Assembly (NCBI RefSeq): GCF_001427905.1 | Contig: NZ_LMEF01000029.1 | Coordinates: 431,580-495,579, forward strand | From: Flavobacterium sp. Root420 | GTDB taxonomy: Bacteria; Bacteroidota; Bacteroidia; Flavobacteriales; Flavobacteriaceae | Direction: 5' to 3' | DNA: 64,000 nt | Shown here: positions 44,092 through 52,926 of the stretch, in pieces | Layout: each line of letters starts with the position of its first letter | Position numbering within the stretch: the first letter of the stretch is position 1 | Program-made: the position numbers and the translations under genes | Notes under the pieces: model-generated | The model's input: the letters and a program-made list of their open reading frames with translations, nothing else | The model's database searches: none | What the model was told of the DNA's origin: nothing

Positions 44092-45432
44092 ATGAAATTA
44101 AAAACATTCCTAAATATACTTTTCCTGCTATTCACCACAGCATCTTTTAGCCAGATAGGAACCCGCTTTCCATCAGAAAAAAAGATCATCAAAGATCCTG
44201 TGACCGGTGTTGATTTAATCTTTTTGACAACAAAATCTGCCGGTGATTCCAAAACCTATCCAACGCATCCGCAATGGACATCAGACGGTGAATGGCTTAT
44301 TTTTAGGAGCAAAAGAGCCAATGATGAAGCCATGGCGGTAAACGAAAAATCAGGTATAATGGTTCAGGTTACCCAAGGCGGCTATAACGGAACATTGTGT
44401 ATGGCTCAAAAATCGATGAAATTGTATTTTATGCGCAAAACAGATAGCGATAAAATGCAAATTATGGAAGTCAGTTTGGATGCCGTTTTTAAAGACAGTC
44501 AGGCTGGAAAAATGAAACCGGTTTCGGCTTATGAACGTGTTTGCGGCATTACAAATCCAGAAATGGGAGCTTCCGGCGATATGGCTTTGGATGCTGATGA
44601 AGATAGGGTTTACTTTAGAATTGGAAAAGAAGAAGCAGCAAGACATTTAGATCCAAATATAAAAATTGAAAAAAATTTTGGCCCAAGAAATATGGGTGCA
44701 GGTCCGGGTGGAATTGGCAGCATGAATATAAAAACAGGCGAATTCAAACATGTAATTTCTGTTCCATTTCAGGTTGGACATATTCAGTCGAATATTTGGA
44801 ATCCGGGAGAATTGGTTTTTTGTTGGGAAACCGGGGGGAAATCTCCTCAAAGAACATGGACGGTTATGGCCGATGGAACAGGTTTGAGGCCATTGTACCC
44901 CGAATCAGATTTTGAATGGGTAACGCACGAAGCGGTTATTTCGAAAAATGAGGTTGCCTTGGCAATTATGGGACATCGAAAAATAGATATTCAAAAAGAA
45001 GCTCCGGTGGAAGTTACTACAAGTACAGAAGTTCGAAATCCTCAAAATCCGGGTCAGGAAAGCAATTGGGGAAATTCAGGAACACGCGAAAAACCAACCG
45101 GTTTGGCCATTGTAAATTTAAGAACCCGCGAAATGATTATTGCCGGACAGACTAAAAGCGGCAGTGGTTTATGGCATGTTCATGGTTCGGCAGATGGAAG
45201 ATGGGCTGTTGGAGATGATTTTTCAAGAAGTCTTTATTTAATCGACAGAAAAACAAACGAAATGATAATGCTGACTACGGGCCATAAAGAAACGGCTGCA
45301 GATCATATTCACCCCACTTTTAACAGGGATGGAACTAAAATCCAAATTCAGTCCGCAATGCTTTCTGCAGATAATAAAACGATGAATATCTGTATTGTGA
45401 ACGTTCCAAAAGAATGGCTGAAACGTAAATAG
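44092..45432 (+). CDS. Oligogalacturonate lyase-like protein (PL22-type beta-propeller)
   Basis: 446 residues with a signal peptide (LNILFLLFTTASFSQIG). The seven-bladed propeller is visible as repeated blades: GHIQSNIWNPGELVFCWETG, DFEWVTHEAVISKNEVALAI and GSADGRWAVGDDFSRSLYLI, and the C-terminal DHIHPTFNRDGTKIQIQSAM. These histidine-bearing segments correspond to the metal/catalytic site of PL22 enzymes, which split small oligogalacturonides by beta-elimination. PL22 enzymes are usually cytoplasmic; the signal peptide here implies periplasmic work. It precedes the GH43 gene by 30 nt. Confidence 0.8.
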   Translation: MKLKTFLNILFLLFTTASFSQIGTRFPSEKKIIKDPVTGVDLIFLTTKSAGDSKTYPTHPQWTSDGEWLIFRSKRANDEAMAVNEKSGIMVQVTQGGYNGTLCMAQKSMKLYFMRKTDSDKMQIMEVSLDAVFKDSQAGKMKPVSAYERVCGITNPEMGASGDMALDADEDRVYFRIGKEEAARHLDPNIKIEKNFGPRNMGAGPGGIGSMNIKTGEFKHVISVPFQVGHIQSNIWNPGELVFCWETGGKSPQRTWTVMADGTGLRPLYPESDFEWVTHEAVISKNEVALAIMGHRKIDIQKEAPVEVTTSTEVRNPQNPGQESNWGNSGTREKPTGLAIVNLRTREMIIAGQTKSGSGLWHVHGSADGRWAVGDDFSRSLYLIDRKTNEMIMLTTGHKETAADHIHPTFNRDGTKIQIQSAMLSADNKTMNICIVNVPKEWLKRK

Positions 45433-45462
45433 AAAGAAAGAGAATAGAAGAAAGAGAGTGAA

Positions 45463-46896
45463 ATGGTGATTAAAAATGGTTCCAATTTAAGAGGTTTGAA
45501 AAAAGAAGTAAAATTTATTATTCTTTTGCTGAATTCGGTTTTTGCATTTGCGCAACAGCCGGGAAAAATGGACGCCATTTATTCTGGTGTTCCCTGGTTT
45601 GACCAAAACGGAAATATTGTAAGCGCTCATGGTGCCAACATCATTAAAGAAAAAGATAGATTTTATCTTTTCGGAGAAGCACATATTAATGACAGTAATG
45701 CATTTGTCGGATTTAATTGTTACTCTTCAAAAGATTTATACAATTGGAATTTTGAAAACATCGCACTTCCGGTGCAAGAATCTGGAAAACTAGGTACTAA
45801 TAGAGTGGGAGAAAGGGTCAAAGTAATGAAATGTCTTAAAACCAATGAATATGTTATGTATATGCACGTTGATAGCTTAACCTATAAAGATCAGTTCGTT
45901 GGCTATGCCGTTTCCAAAGAAATAGAAGGCCCGTATGAATTTAAAGGCCCCGTTTTATTTGAAGGAAAACCAATTAAAAAATGGGATATGGGAACTTTTC
46001 AGGACCACGATGGTTCTGGTTATATTTTGGTTCATGGCGGTGAAATTTATAAATTAAGTGATGATTATAAATCGGTTACAGAGAAAGTAAACGAGAATAT
46101 CACCACAGGATTTGAATCGCCTACATTGTTTAGAAAAGACGATACTTATTATTTTATTGGTTCGCATTTAACAAGTTGGGAGAAAAATGACAATTATTAT
46201 TACACCTCAAATTCACTAAAAGGACCATGGATTTCTCAAGGATTAATTGCTCCTGCAAATACTTTGACGTGGAATTCACAATCCACTTTTGTACTCCCAA
46301 TTACAGGAACAAAAGAAACCACTTTTATGTTTATGGGCGATCGCTGGTCGTTTCCTAAACAGGCTTCTTCGGCGACTTATGTTTGGCAGCCGCTTGTGAT
46401 TTCGGGAACTTCAATTTCTATTCCAAATTATCAGGAAGCCTGGCAAATTGATATTTCATCAGGAATTGTTTCTAAAACGGAAATTAGAGATGTAATTATC
46501 AAAAATACCGATAAGCAAATTCAGTATAATGGAAGTTGGAAACATTTAAATAATGAAGTTTCAGAAAGTAAATCGGAGGAAAAAGAGGCTTCGTTTTCGA
46601 TTCAATTTAACGGTCGACAAACCGCATTTAGCAGTTTAGTTGGTTCTGAGAATGGTTATGCCAAAGTGGTTTTAACAGATGAAAAAGGAAAAGAAATTCT
46701 AAAGACGATTATTGATATGTACAGTAAATTTTCGATGCAATCGCAAGTGTTTGTTTCTCCAATTTTGAAGAAAGGAAAATATAGAATGACCGTTTCTGTA
46801 ACCGGAGAAAGGCCAAATTGGTCCGATAAAAGAAAATCGCATTATGGAAGTACAGGATATTATGTTTCTGTAAATCAGATAAAAATAAAAAAATAG
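45463..46896 (+). CDS. GH43-type glycosidase with C-terminal beta-sandwich
   Basis: 477 residues as listed. The start is uncertain: ATG 45463 gives 13 polar residues before the signal peptide (VKFIILLLNSVFAFAQQ), while TTG at 45496 would give a more typical N-terminus. The propeller starts GVPWFDQNGNIVSAHGANII and has MGTFQDHDGSGYILVHGGEI and TTGFESPTLFRKDDTYYFIG, recalling GH43 subfamilies active on beta-1,3-galactan or galactose side chains. Residues about 360-477 look like a carbohydrate-binding sandwich. It likely trims galactose-containing branches. The subfamily is not certain. Confidence 0.8.
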   Translation: MVIKNGSNLRGLKKEVKFIILLLNSVFAFAQQPGKMDAIYSGVPWFDQNGNIVSAHGANIIKEKDRFYLFGEAHINDSNAFVGFNCYSSKDLYNWNFENIALPVQESGKLGTNRVGERVKVMKCLKTNEYVMYMHVDSLTYKDQFVGYAVSKEIEGPYEFKGPVLFEGKPIKKWDMGTFQDHDGSGYILVHGGEIYKLSDDYKSVTEKVNENITTGFESPTLFRKDDTYYFIGSHLTSWEKNDNYYYTSNSLKGPWISQGLIAPANTLTWNSQSTFVLPITGTKETTFMFMGDRWSFPKQASSATYVWQPLVISGTSISIPNYQEAWQIDISSGIVSKTEIRDVIIKNTDKQIQYNGSWKHLNNEVSESKSEEKEASFSIQFNGRQTAFSSLVGSENGYAKVVLTDEKGKEILKTIIDMYSKFSMQSQVFVSPILKKGKYRMTVSVTGERPNWSDKRKSHYGSTGYYVSVNQIKIKK

Positions 46897-46918
46897 ATAT
46901 TAAATAAAAACAACGACA

Positions 46919-48247
46919 ATGAAAAATTTTTTCACTTTAGCCTTATGTGTTCTGGGAATTTCTCAGGCCTCATTCTCGCAAAAATATGCCAATGATAAAT
47001 TTCCTGACGGAAGTGAAATCACGCCCTGGTTTAAAGATTATACCAAATTGCAATTAAAAGATTTAGGTAAAAAATACACGATAACCGATTTTGGAGTTGG
47101 TAAAGACAGCACCAAAATTCAAACTCTTGCCATTCAAAAAGTAATTGATAAAGCCGCTGCAAATGGTGGAGGCGTAATTGTAATTCCCAAGGGAGTTTAC
47201 CTGAGTGGAGCTTTATTCTTCAAACCTAAAACAGCTTTATACGTTAGTGAAGGTGGAGTTCTAAAAGGTTCTGATGATATTGCCAATTATCCAATTATGC
47301 CATCGAGGATGGAAGGCCAGAATCTGGATTATTTTCCTGCATTGGTAAACGCTTACGGAGTTGATCATTTTTCGATTTCGGGAAAAGGAACCATCAACGG
47401 AAACGGAAAAAAGTATTGGGATGCTTTCTGGGCGCGCCGTAAAGAGAATCCAAAATGTACCAATCTTGAAGTTTCCAGACCGAGATTGGTTTTTATATGG
47501 AATTCAAACAATGTACAATTACAAGATGTAAAACTGATTAATTCTGGTTTTTGGACCAATCATTTCTACAAATGTAATAATGTAAAAATGCTGGATTTGT
47601 ATATTTTTTCACCACATCTTAAAGACAAAGCACCAAGTACAGATGCTATCGATATTGATATTTGCAGTAACTTTTTAGTGAAGGGTTGTTTCTTGTCAGT
47701 TAACGATGATGCGATTGCTTTAAAGGGCGGAAAAGGGCCTTACGCAGATCAGGATAAAAACAATGGACCAAATTCAAATATCATTATTGAAGACTGTAAT
47801 TTCGGATTCTGTCATTCGTCCTTAACCAATGGAAGTGAATCGATTCACAACAGAAACGTAATTATGCGTAATTGCAAAATCGATGGTGCATCCAGATTAT
47901 TATGGCTAAAAATGCGTCCGGATACGCCTCAAAGATATGAATACATTAGAGTAGAAGACATCAAAGGTTCAGCCAAAACGGGTTTGGCAGTTTTCGCATG
48001 GAAACAGTTTTTCGACTTAAAAGGTCGTCCTGATATCCCGCTTTCGTATGGAGATAATGTGACTTTAAAAAATATAGAATTAAAGTGCGACACTTTTTAC
48101 GGAGTTGAAAATGATCCAAATGTGCGTCTATCCAATTTCACTTTCGAAAATTTAAACATAGAATCCACTAAAACGGAGATTAATAAAAGACTGATAAGCG
48201 GAGTGATTTTTAAAAATGTTTATGTGAATAAAGTGCTTGTTGATTAA
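46919..48247 (+). CDS. GH28 polygalacturonase/rhamnogalacturonan hydrolase
   Basis: 442 residues with a signal peptide (FTLALCVLGISQASFSQ). The right-handed beta-helix carries the GH28 catalytic set: STDAIDID (240-247, Asp242), NDDAIALKGG (262-271, Asp263/264), CHSSLTNGSE (298-307, His299) and RLLWLKMRPD (326-335, Lys331), corresponding to NTD, DD, G-H-G and RIK. It hydrolyses galacturonosyl linkages in homogalacturonan, rhamnogalacturonan or their ends. H-S-S in place of the usual G-H-G and L-W-L-K in place of R-I-K suggest an exo-acting or rhamnogalacturonan-specific member. The next gene is separated by a repeat-bearing gap. Confidence 0.9.
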   Translation: MKNFFTLALCVLGISQASFSQKYANDKFPDGSEITPWFKDYTKLQLKDLGKKYTITDFGVGKDSTKIQTLAIQKVIDKAAANGGGVIVIPKGVYLSGALFFKPKTALYVSEGGVLKGSDDIANYPIMPSRMEGQNLDYFPALVNAYGVDHFSISGKGTINGNGKKYWDAFWARRKENPKCTNLEVSRPRLVFIWNSNNVQLQDVKLINSGFWTNHFYKCNNVKMLDLYIFSPHLKDKAPSTDAIDIDICSNFLVKGCFLSVNDDAIALKGGKGPYADQDKNNGPNSNIIIEDCNFGFCHSSLTNGSESIHNRNVIMRNCKIDGASRLLWLKMRPDTPQRYEYIRVEDIKGSAKTGLAVFAWKQFFDLKGRPDIPLSYGDNVTLKNIELKCDTFYGVENDPNVRLSNFTFENLNIESTKTEINKRLISGVIFKNVYVNKVLVD

Positions 48248-48382
48248 AGAGGTTCAAAGGCTCAAAGGTTCAGAGGGAAGGTTTTCTGTAGAGACGCAGC
48301 AGTGCGTCTACACAAAATAACCACAAAGCTTGAATAAAAAAACTTTGCGCCTTAGCGCCTTTGTGGCAAAAAAGACATTATC

Positions 48383-50791
48383 ATGAATAAATTTCGAGCA
48401 TTCATCTTCTCAATTTCAACTTTGACCTCCTACGGTCAGGATAAAAGTTCTATTGACTTTTTAATTGCGGATAAAAATCAAACAGCAACTATTTATATCG
48501 ATAAAAATACCGATGCACTAATTCTTTGGGCTGTAAATGATTTGGCTGATGATCTTAAAGAGATAACCGGAAAACGTCCGGAAATTATTCCAACAAACTC
48601 ATTTTCTAAAAAGGGAATCTACATAGGAGAAGCTTCTTCCAATCTATTTCAGTCTCAAAAAAATAGAAAAGAAGTAGCAAATCAATGGGAGAAATTTTCC
48701 ATTCAAAAAGAAAAGGATAATTTAGTAGTTATAGGAAGTGATGTACGAGGAACGGTTTATGGAATCTTTGAAATTGCTGAACGACTCGGAATTTCTCCAT
48801 GGAAATGGTGGGCAGATGTTCATTCTCTAAAAAAAGAAAAATTAGCGTTACAACTTCCCCGTAAGGGAATAATTTCAGGGCCATCAGTACAATATCGAGG
48901 AATCTTTTTAAATGACGAAGATTGGGCATTACAACCCTGGGCGGCGAAAACATTTGAACCCCAAACAGGTGATATCGGTCCAAAAACGTATGAGAAAATA
49001 TTTCAGTTATTGCTTCGATTAAAAGCCAATATCATTTGGCCAGCGATGCATCCCTCTACAAATGGATTTTTCACCCTTGCGGGGAATAAAGAAATGGCGC
49101 AAAAATACCATATCGTTATCGGATCTTCTCATGCAGAACCTATGCTCCGCAATAATGTTGACGAATGGAAACCAAAAATTCATGGTGATTATAATTATTT
49201 CACGAATAAAATCCAGGTCGATAAATATTGGCAGGATCGTTTGGACGAATTAAAATCGGCTCAAAATGAAACGATCATGACATTAGGAATGCGGGGCGTG
49301 CACGACAGTAAAATGGAAGGTGCGAAAGATTTAGCAGCATCAATTGAAATGGTCGAAAAAATCATTGTCAATCAGCGTGAAATGCTTTCAAACACTTTCA
49401 AAAAACCTCTGTCAGCTATTCCACAAGCCTTTGTTCCGTATAAAGAAGTTTTGGAATTATACGATAACGGACTCAAAGTTCCGGACAATATTACCTTAGT
49501 TTGGCCCGATGATAATTACGGTTATATCCGTCGTTTGAGCAATGTAGAGGAACAAAAAAGAGCAGGAGGAAGCGGCGTTTATTATCACATCAGTTATTGG
49601 GGAAGACCACACGATTATCTTTGGCTGAGTACAACACAGCCGGGATTAATCTGGTATGAGATGAACAAAGCATACGAAAACGGAGCGAAGAAAATGTGGA
49701 TTGTAAATGTTGGCGATATCAAACCTGCGGAATATAACACAGAGCTTTTTTTAGATTTAGCGTGGAATACCAACAGTATAAAATCGGATGGATTAAAGGA
49801 ATATTCGAAAGATTGGGCTTCCAGGGAATTTTCGCCTAAAGTCAGTTCAGAAGTAAGTGCGATTTTTGAAGAATATTATCGTTTGGCATTTCTAAGAAAA
49901 CCAGAATATATGGGATGGAGCCAAACGGAACCAACAACTCCTGTAAAGCTTTCGGATTTCTCTGAAGAAGAAATTTGGAACCGAATTAAAGCGTACGATT
50001 CTCTTATTGAGAAAGTGGATAAGTTGTCTGACTTGATTCCCGCAGAACGAAAAGACGCCTGGTTTCAGCTAGTGGTTTATCCTGTAAAAGGCGCCGCTTA
50101 TATGAATCACAAATTTTTATACTGGAATTTAGAAGCGACAACTTCTGATGAAAACAAGAAGGAAAAATATCAGGTTTTGGCCTCAGAAGCGTATCAGAGA
50201 ATTGAAGAATTGACAGATTATTATAATACCAAACTGAGCAATGGAAAGTGGAATCATATGATGTCGATGCATCCCAGGGATTTGCCTGTTTTTGATGCAG
50301 TTAAAAAAAATACATTTTCTAAAGAATCGTCAAAATTAAATTCCAATAGAATTATTATTCTGGCCAATCAATTTATTTCTAAAAAAGAGGCGAAGGAATA
50401 TCAATGGAAGACCATTAACGGATTAGGATACAGTAATAATGCGGTTACTTTATTTCCGTTGAAACAGCAGCATTTTAAAACCGAAAAGCCTTTTGTTTTA
50501 TATGAGTTTGAAATAGAAAATGCAGGAGACTACGAAATTGAAGTTCATTTGCTTCCAACGCATTCCAATAATTTTGATCATGAAATCGGAGTCCAAATAG
50601 ATGGAAAAGTAATTCAGTTTTTCAAAATCAATACAAAGGATCGTGATAATACATGGAAGGAAAATGTGTTGCGAAATAGTGCCATTGTAAAAGTACCAGC
50701 GGCAAGTTTGCAAAAAGGAAAACATACGATTAAAATCGAAGTCAATCAAACCGGAATTGTACTTGATTACATAGCGGTAAATGATCATTAG
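48383..50791 (+). CDS. GH115 alpha-glucuronidase-like enzyme
   Basis: 802 residues with a short signal peptide (FRAFIFSISTLTSYGQ). The N-terminal domain (VIGSDVRGTVYGIFEIAERL, then GISPWKWWADV) and the central barrel (VQYRGIFLNDEDWALQPWAA; LRLKANIIWPAMHPSTNGFF; VWPDDNYGYIRRLSN; GAKKMWIVNVGDIKPAEYNT) are typical of GH115. These enzymes remove alpha-1,2-linked (methyl)glucuronic acid, best known from xylan but also present in arabinogalactan and pectin loci. The C-terminal sandwich (about 690-800) may bind glycan. The 3' end overlaps the region of the next gene's upstream frame by a few nt; the true next start is later. Confidence 0.9.
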   Translation: MNKFRAFIFSISTLTSYGQDKSSIDFLIADKNQTATIYIDKNTDALILWAVNDLADDLKEITGKRPEIIPTNSFSKKGIYIGEASSNLFQSQKNRKEVANQWEKFSIQKEKDNLVVIGSDVRGTVYGIFEIAERLGISPWKWWADVHSLKKEKLALQLPRKGIISGPSVQYRGIFLNDEDWALQPWAAKTFEPQTGDIGPKTYEKIFQLLLRLKANIIWPAMHPSTNGFFTLAGNKEMAQKYHIVIGSSHAEPMLRNNVDEWKPKIHGDYNYFTNKIQVDKYWQDRLDELKSAQNETIMTLGMRGVHDSKMEGAKDLAASIEMVEKIIVNQREMLSNTFKKPLSAIPQAFVPYKEVLELYDNGLKVPDNITLVWPDDNYGYIRRLSNVEEQKRAGGSGVYYHISYWGRPHDYLWLSTTQPGLIWYEMNKAYENGAKKMWIVNVGDIKPAEYNTELFLDLAWNTNSIKSDGLKEYSKDWASREFSPKVSSEVSAIFEEYYRLAFLRKPEYMGWSQTEPTTPVKLSDFSEEEIWNRIKAYDSLIEKVDKLSDLIPAERKDAWFQLVVYPVKGAAYMNHKFLYWNLEATTSDENKKEKYQVLASEAYQRIEELTDYYNTKLSNGKWNHMMSMHPRDLPVFDAVKKNTFSKESSKLNSNRIIILANQFISKKEAKEYQWKTINGLGYSNNAVTLFPLKQQHFKTEKPFVLYEFEIENAGDYEIEVHLLPTHSNNFDHEIGVQIDGKVIQFFKINTKDRDNTWKENVLRNSAIVKVPAASLQKGKHTIKIEVNQTGIVLDYIAVNDH

Positions 50792-50810
50792 GTTTAATTT
50801 AAATTTTAAA

Positions 50811-52193
50811 ATGATGAAAAAAAGGAATACAAAAATACAGTTGTTAATGTTGATGTTGTTTTGTTTTTCAATTTTGTATAGTCAGGAAATTCAAAAGAAA
50901 TTAGTAGAAAAACCTAATATTATTTTGATTATTGCTGATGATATGGGATGGAATGATGTTGGCTATCATGGTTCAGTAATCAAAACACCAAACATCGATT
51001 ATTTAGCTCAAAACGGTGTAGAACTCAACCGTTTTTATGTAAATCCGACTTGTTCTCCCACCAGAGCCAGCCTTTTAACAGGAAGGCCTTCGAGTCGAAT
51101 GGGAATCGTTGCTCCAATTGGAGATCGGGATCAGACCAAACTACCTGATTCAATACCAACTTTGCCGAAATTATTACATCAAAATCAGTATCAGACGGCA
51201 CTTATCGGAAAATGGCATTTGGGATTGCAACTCGCCAGTGGCCCCAAAGCGTATGGTTTTGATTATTCGTACGGCTTTTTACACGGGCAAATCGATCAAT
51301 ATACACATTTGTATAAAAATGGAGATAAGAGCTGGTATAGAAATGGTGAGTTCATAGAAGAGAAAGGCCATGCCACTGATTTGATCACAGATGAAACCGT
51401 CAAATGGATTTCTGAAATAAGAGATCCTAATAAAAATTTCTTTTTGCAGGTCGCCTATAGTGCCCCCCATTTTCCTTTGCAGGAAGAACAAAAGTGGAAA
51501 GATCCTTATATGAGTTCCATCAAAGACAGTTCGCGCAGGGATTATGCCGCTGCGGTGGCTCATATGGATAACTGTATAGGTTTACTACTTGAAAAATTGA
51601 AGCAGCAAAAACTGGATAAAAATACACTGGTCATTTTTATGAGTGATAATGGCGCTATGGAGAATTGGGATTCTAAAAATGAATATAATGACATCCATCC
51701 ACCCAATACCACCCTTGGAGATAATAAGCCACTTAGGGATTGGAAAACATCCAATTATGAAGGAGCAGTGCGAGTCCCATGCGTGATGTATTGGAAAGAT
51801 CATTTGAAAAGTTATAAAAATTCAAATTATATTTCAGTTATCGACCTATTACCAAGTATTTTATCTTTGGCAAGAGAGAAGAATGTACCACAAAGCGTAG
51901 AAGGAAAAAATGTCTGGCCAACGATTGCTGAAAACAAAACGATGCCCAATCAGGAAATTTACATTAGAGGACATTTACAGGAATGTTTAATCAGCAAACC
52001 CTGGAAAATAATCAGAACGAGGCATCCCAAAGCAATACCGGCAGATTATGAATTGTATAATATTGAAAAGGATCCGGAAGAAAAGAACAATGTCTGGAAG
52101 CAAAATGAAGCAATCGCCGAAAAAATGAAAACTGCTCTTGAAAATCAGTTTAAAAAAGATGCTAAAAAAGTCAATAATGAGAATCTTAAATAA
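50811..52193 (+). CDS. Family S1 sulfatase (formylglycine-dependent)
   Basis: About 460 residues from ATG 50811 (50814 is equally possible; an upstream in-frame ATG at 50781 overlaps the GH115 gene). Signal peptide MLMLFCFSILYSQ. Metal-binding NIILIIADDMGWNDVG, the sulfatase signature CSPTRASLLTGR with the cysteine (about residue 81) that is converted to formylglycine, LIGKWHLG and VIFMSDNGA follow in the usual order. It removes sulfate esters from a sugar. Activity needs a formylglycine-generating or radical-SAM maturase, not seen here. A sulfatase is unusual in a terrestrial pectin locus. Confidence 0.92.
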   Translation: MMKKRNTKIQLLMLMLFCFSILYSQEIQKKLVEKPNIILIIADDMGWNDVGYHGSVIKTPNIDYLAQNGVELNRFYVNPTCSPTRASLLTGRPSSRMGIVAPIGDRDQTKLPDSIPTLPKLLHQNQYQTALIGKWHLGLQLASGPKAYGFDYSYGFLHGQIDQYTHLYKNGDKSWYRNGEFIEEKGHATDLITDETVKWISEIRDPNKNFFLQVAYSAPHFPLQEEQKWKDPYMSSIKDSSRRDYAAAVAHMDNCIGLLLEKLKQQKLDKNTLVIFMSDNGAMENWDSKNEYNDIHPPNTTLGDNKPLRDWKTSNYEGAVRVPCVMYWKDHLKSYKNSNYISVIDLLPSILSLAREKNVPQSVEGKNVWPTIAENKTMPNQEIYIRGHLQECLISKPWKIIRTRHPKAIPADYELYNIEKDPEEKNNVWKQNEAIAEKMKTALENQFKKDAKKVNNENLK

Positions 52194-52393
52194 AAATAGG
52201 GCTACTAAAAGTACTTTAAATGGGAATTACGAAATAATTGCTAAGCAATAAGAAGAAAAAAAGACTGCTGTTTATTTTATGTAAGTAATTGATAATAAAG
52301 TGTAAAGCATCGAGATTGATTTATTATTAACTAAAAGAGAAAAAAGAGTTATAATTTTAACATTAAAGATGCGTTATCTATCAAGCAAACTTT

Positions 52394-52401
52394 TATTTTT
52401 G
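52394..52401 (+). promoter_or_regulatory. Promoter -7 box of the histone H1-like gene
   Basis: A perfect TATTTTTG lies 25 nt before ATG 52426 with no PUL operator nearby. It indicates a short leader and supports the later start codon. The stretch 52194-52393 holds no recognised gene. Confidence 0.5.
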
Positions 52402-52425
52402 CGCCTTAATTTAACACTTATAAGC

Positions 52426-52602
52426 ATGAAAGATCTATTAGTAAAAATCAACGCCGAAATTGACACATTCAAAGCAGAAGCTGAATCTTTAACTGAAAAA
52501 GGTATTAAAGCTGCCGGAGCTAGAGCACGTAAATCAACATTAGAACTTGAAAAACTTTTAAAAGAGTTCAGAAAAGTTTCTATCGAAGAATCAAAAAAAT
52601 AA
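52426..52602 (+). CDS. Histone H1-like (Hc1-type) DNA-binding protein
   Basis: 58 residues from ATG 52426; an upstream in-frame ATG at 52369 would place the promoter box inside the gene. The sequence KDLLVKINAEIDTFKAEAES, LTEKGIKAAGARARKSTLEL and EKLLKEFRKVSIEESKK is a lysine/alanine-rich helical protein of the Hc1 family, common in Bacteroidota as an abundant housekeeping nucleoid protein. It has its own promoter and terminator (52626-52658) and lies between two halves of the glycan locus, without a PUL operator. Probably unrelated to glycan use. Confidence 0.85.
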   Translation: MKDLLVKINAEIDTFKAEAESLTEKGIKAAGARARKSTLELEKLLKEFRKVSIEESKK

Positions 52603-52625
52603 TCTTTTTTGAACTAAAAAGATAA

Positions 52626-52658
52626 AACCTCGTTTAAGCAATTAAACGAGGTTTTTTT
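52626..52658 (+). terminator. Terminator of the histone H1-like gene
   Basis: A 12-bp perfect stem AACCTCGTTTAA (52626-52637) / TTAAACGAGGTT (52642-52653) with a GCAA loop and T tract. Confidence 0.9.
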
Positions 52659-52740
52659 ATTGGTTAGAAGTTAAATGTTAAAGGTTAAATGTGTTCGACA
52701 TTATTCTAAAATGCACCGGTTTCTACCTTGTTTTAAACGT

Positions 52741-52882
52741 CTCCCATGGTTTTAACCGTGGGAGATGTTTTGCGGTAATTATACGATTTTTTTCAACCAT
52801 AATTTCAAATATAGCCCACGGTTTCAACCGTGGGGACACAATATGATCACAATACGTATCCCACGGTTAAAACCATGGGCTA
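52741..52882. repeat. Cluster of three REP-like palindromes
   Basis: CTCCCATGGTTTTAACCGTG (from 52741), GCCCACGGTTTCAACCGTGG (from 52814) and CCCACGGTTAAAACCATGGG (from 52860) are variants of one palindrome, the last two in opposed orientation, each ending in GGGAGATG, GGGGACAC or GGGCTATG. They occupy the gene-free gap between the histone terminator and the end of the leftward operon (stop at 52927). Same family as 37826-37855. Confidence 0.7.
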
Positions 52883-52926
52883 TGTTTAAAGCTGATAACT
52901 CAAAATTCATAACTCATAACTCATAA

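Noticed and set aside
52741..52882. CRISPR-like repeat cluster
   Set aside because: The units are themselves palindromes, only three in number, vary in sequence, alternate in orientation and have unequal spacers. No cas genes are present.
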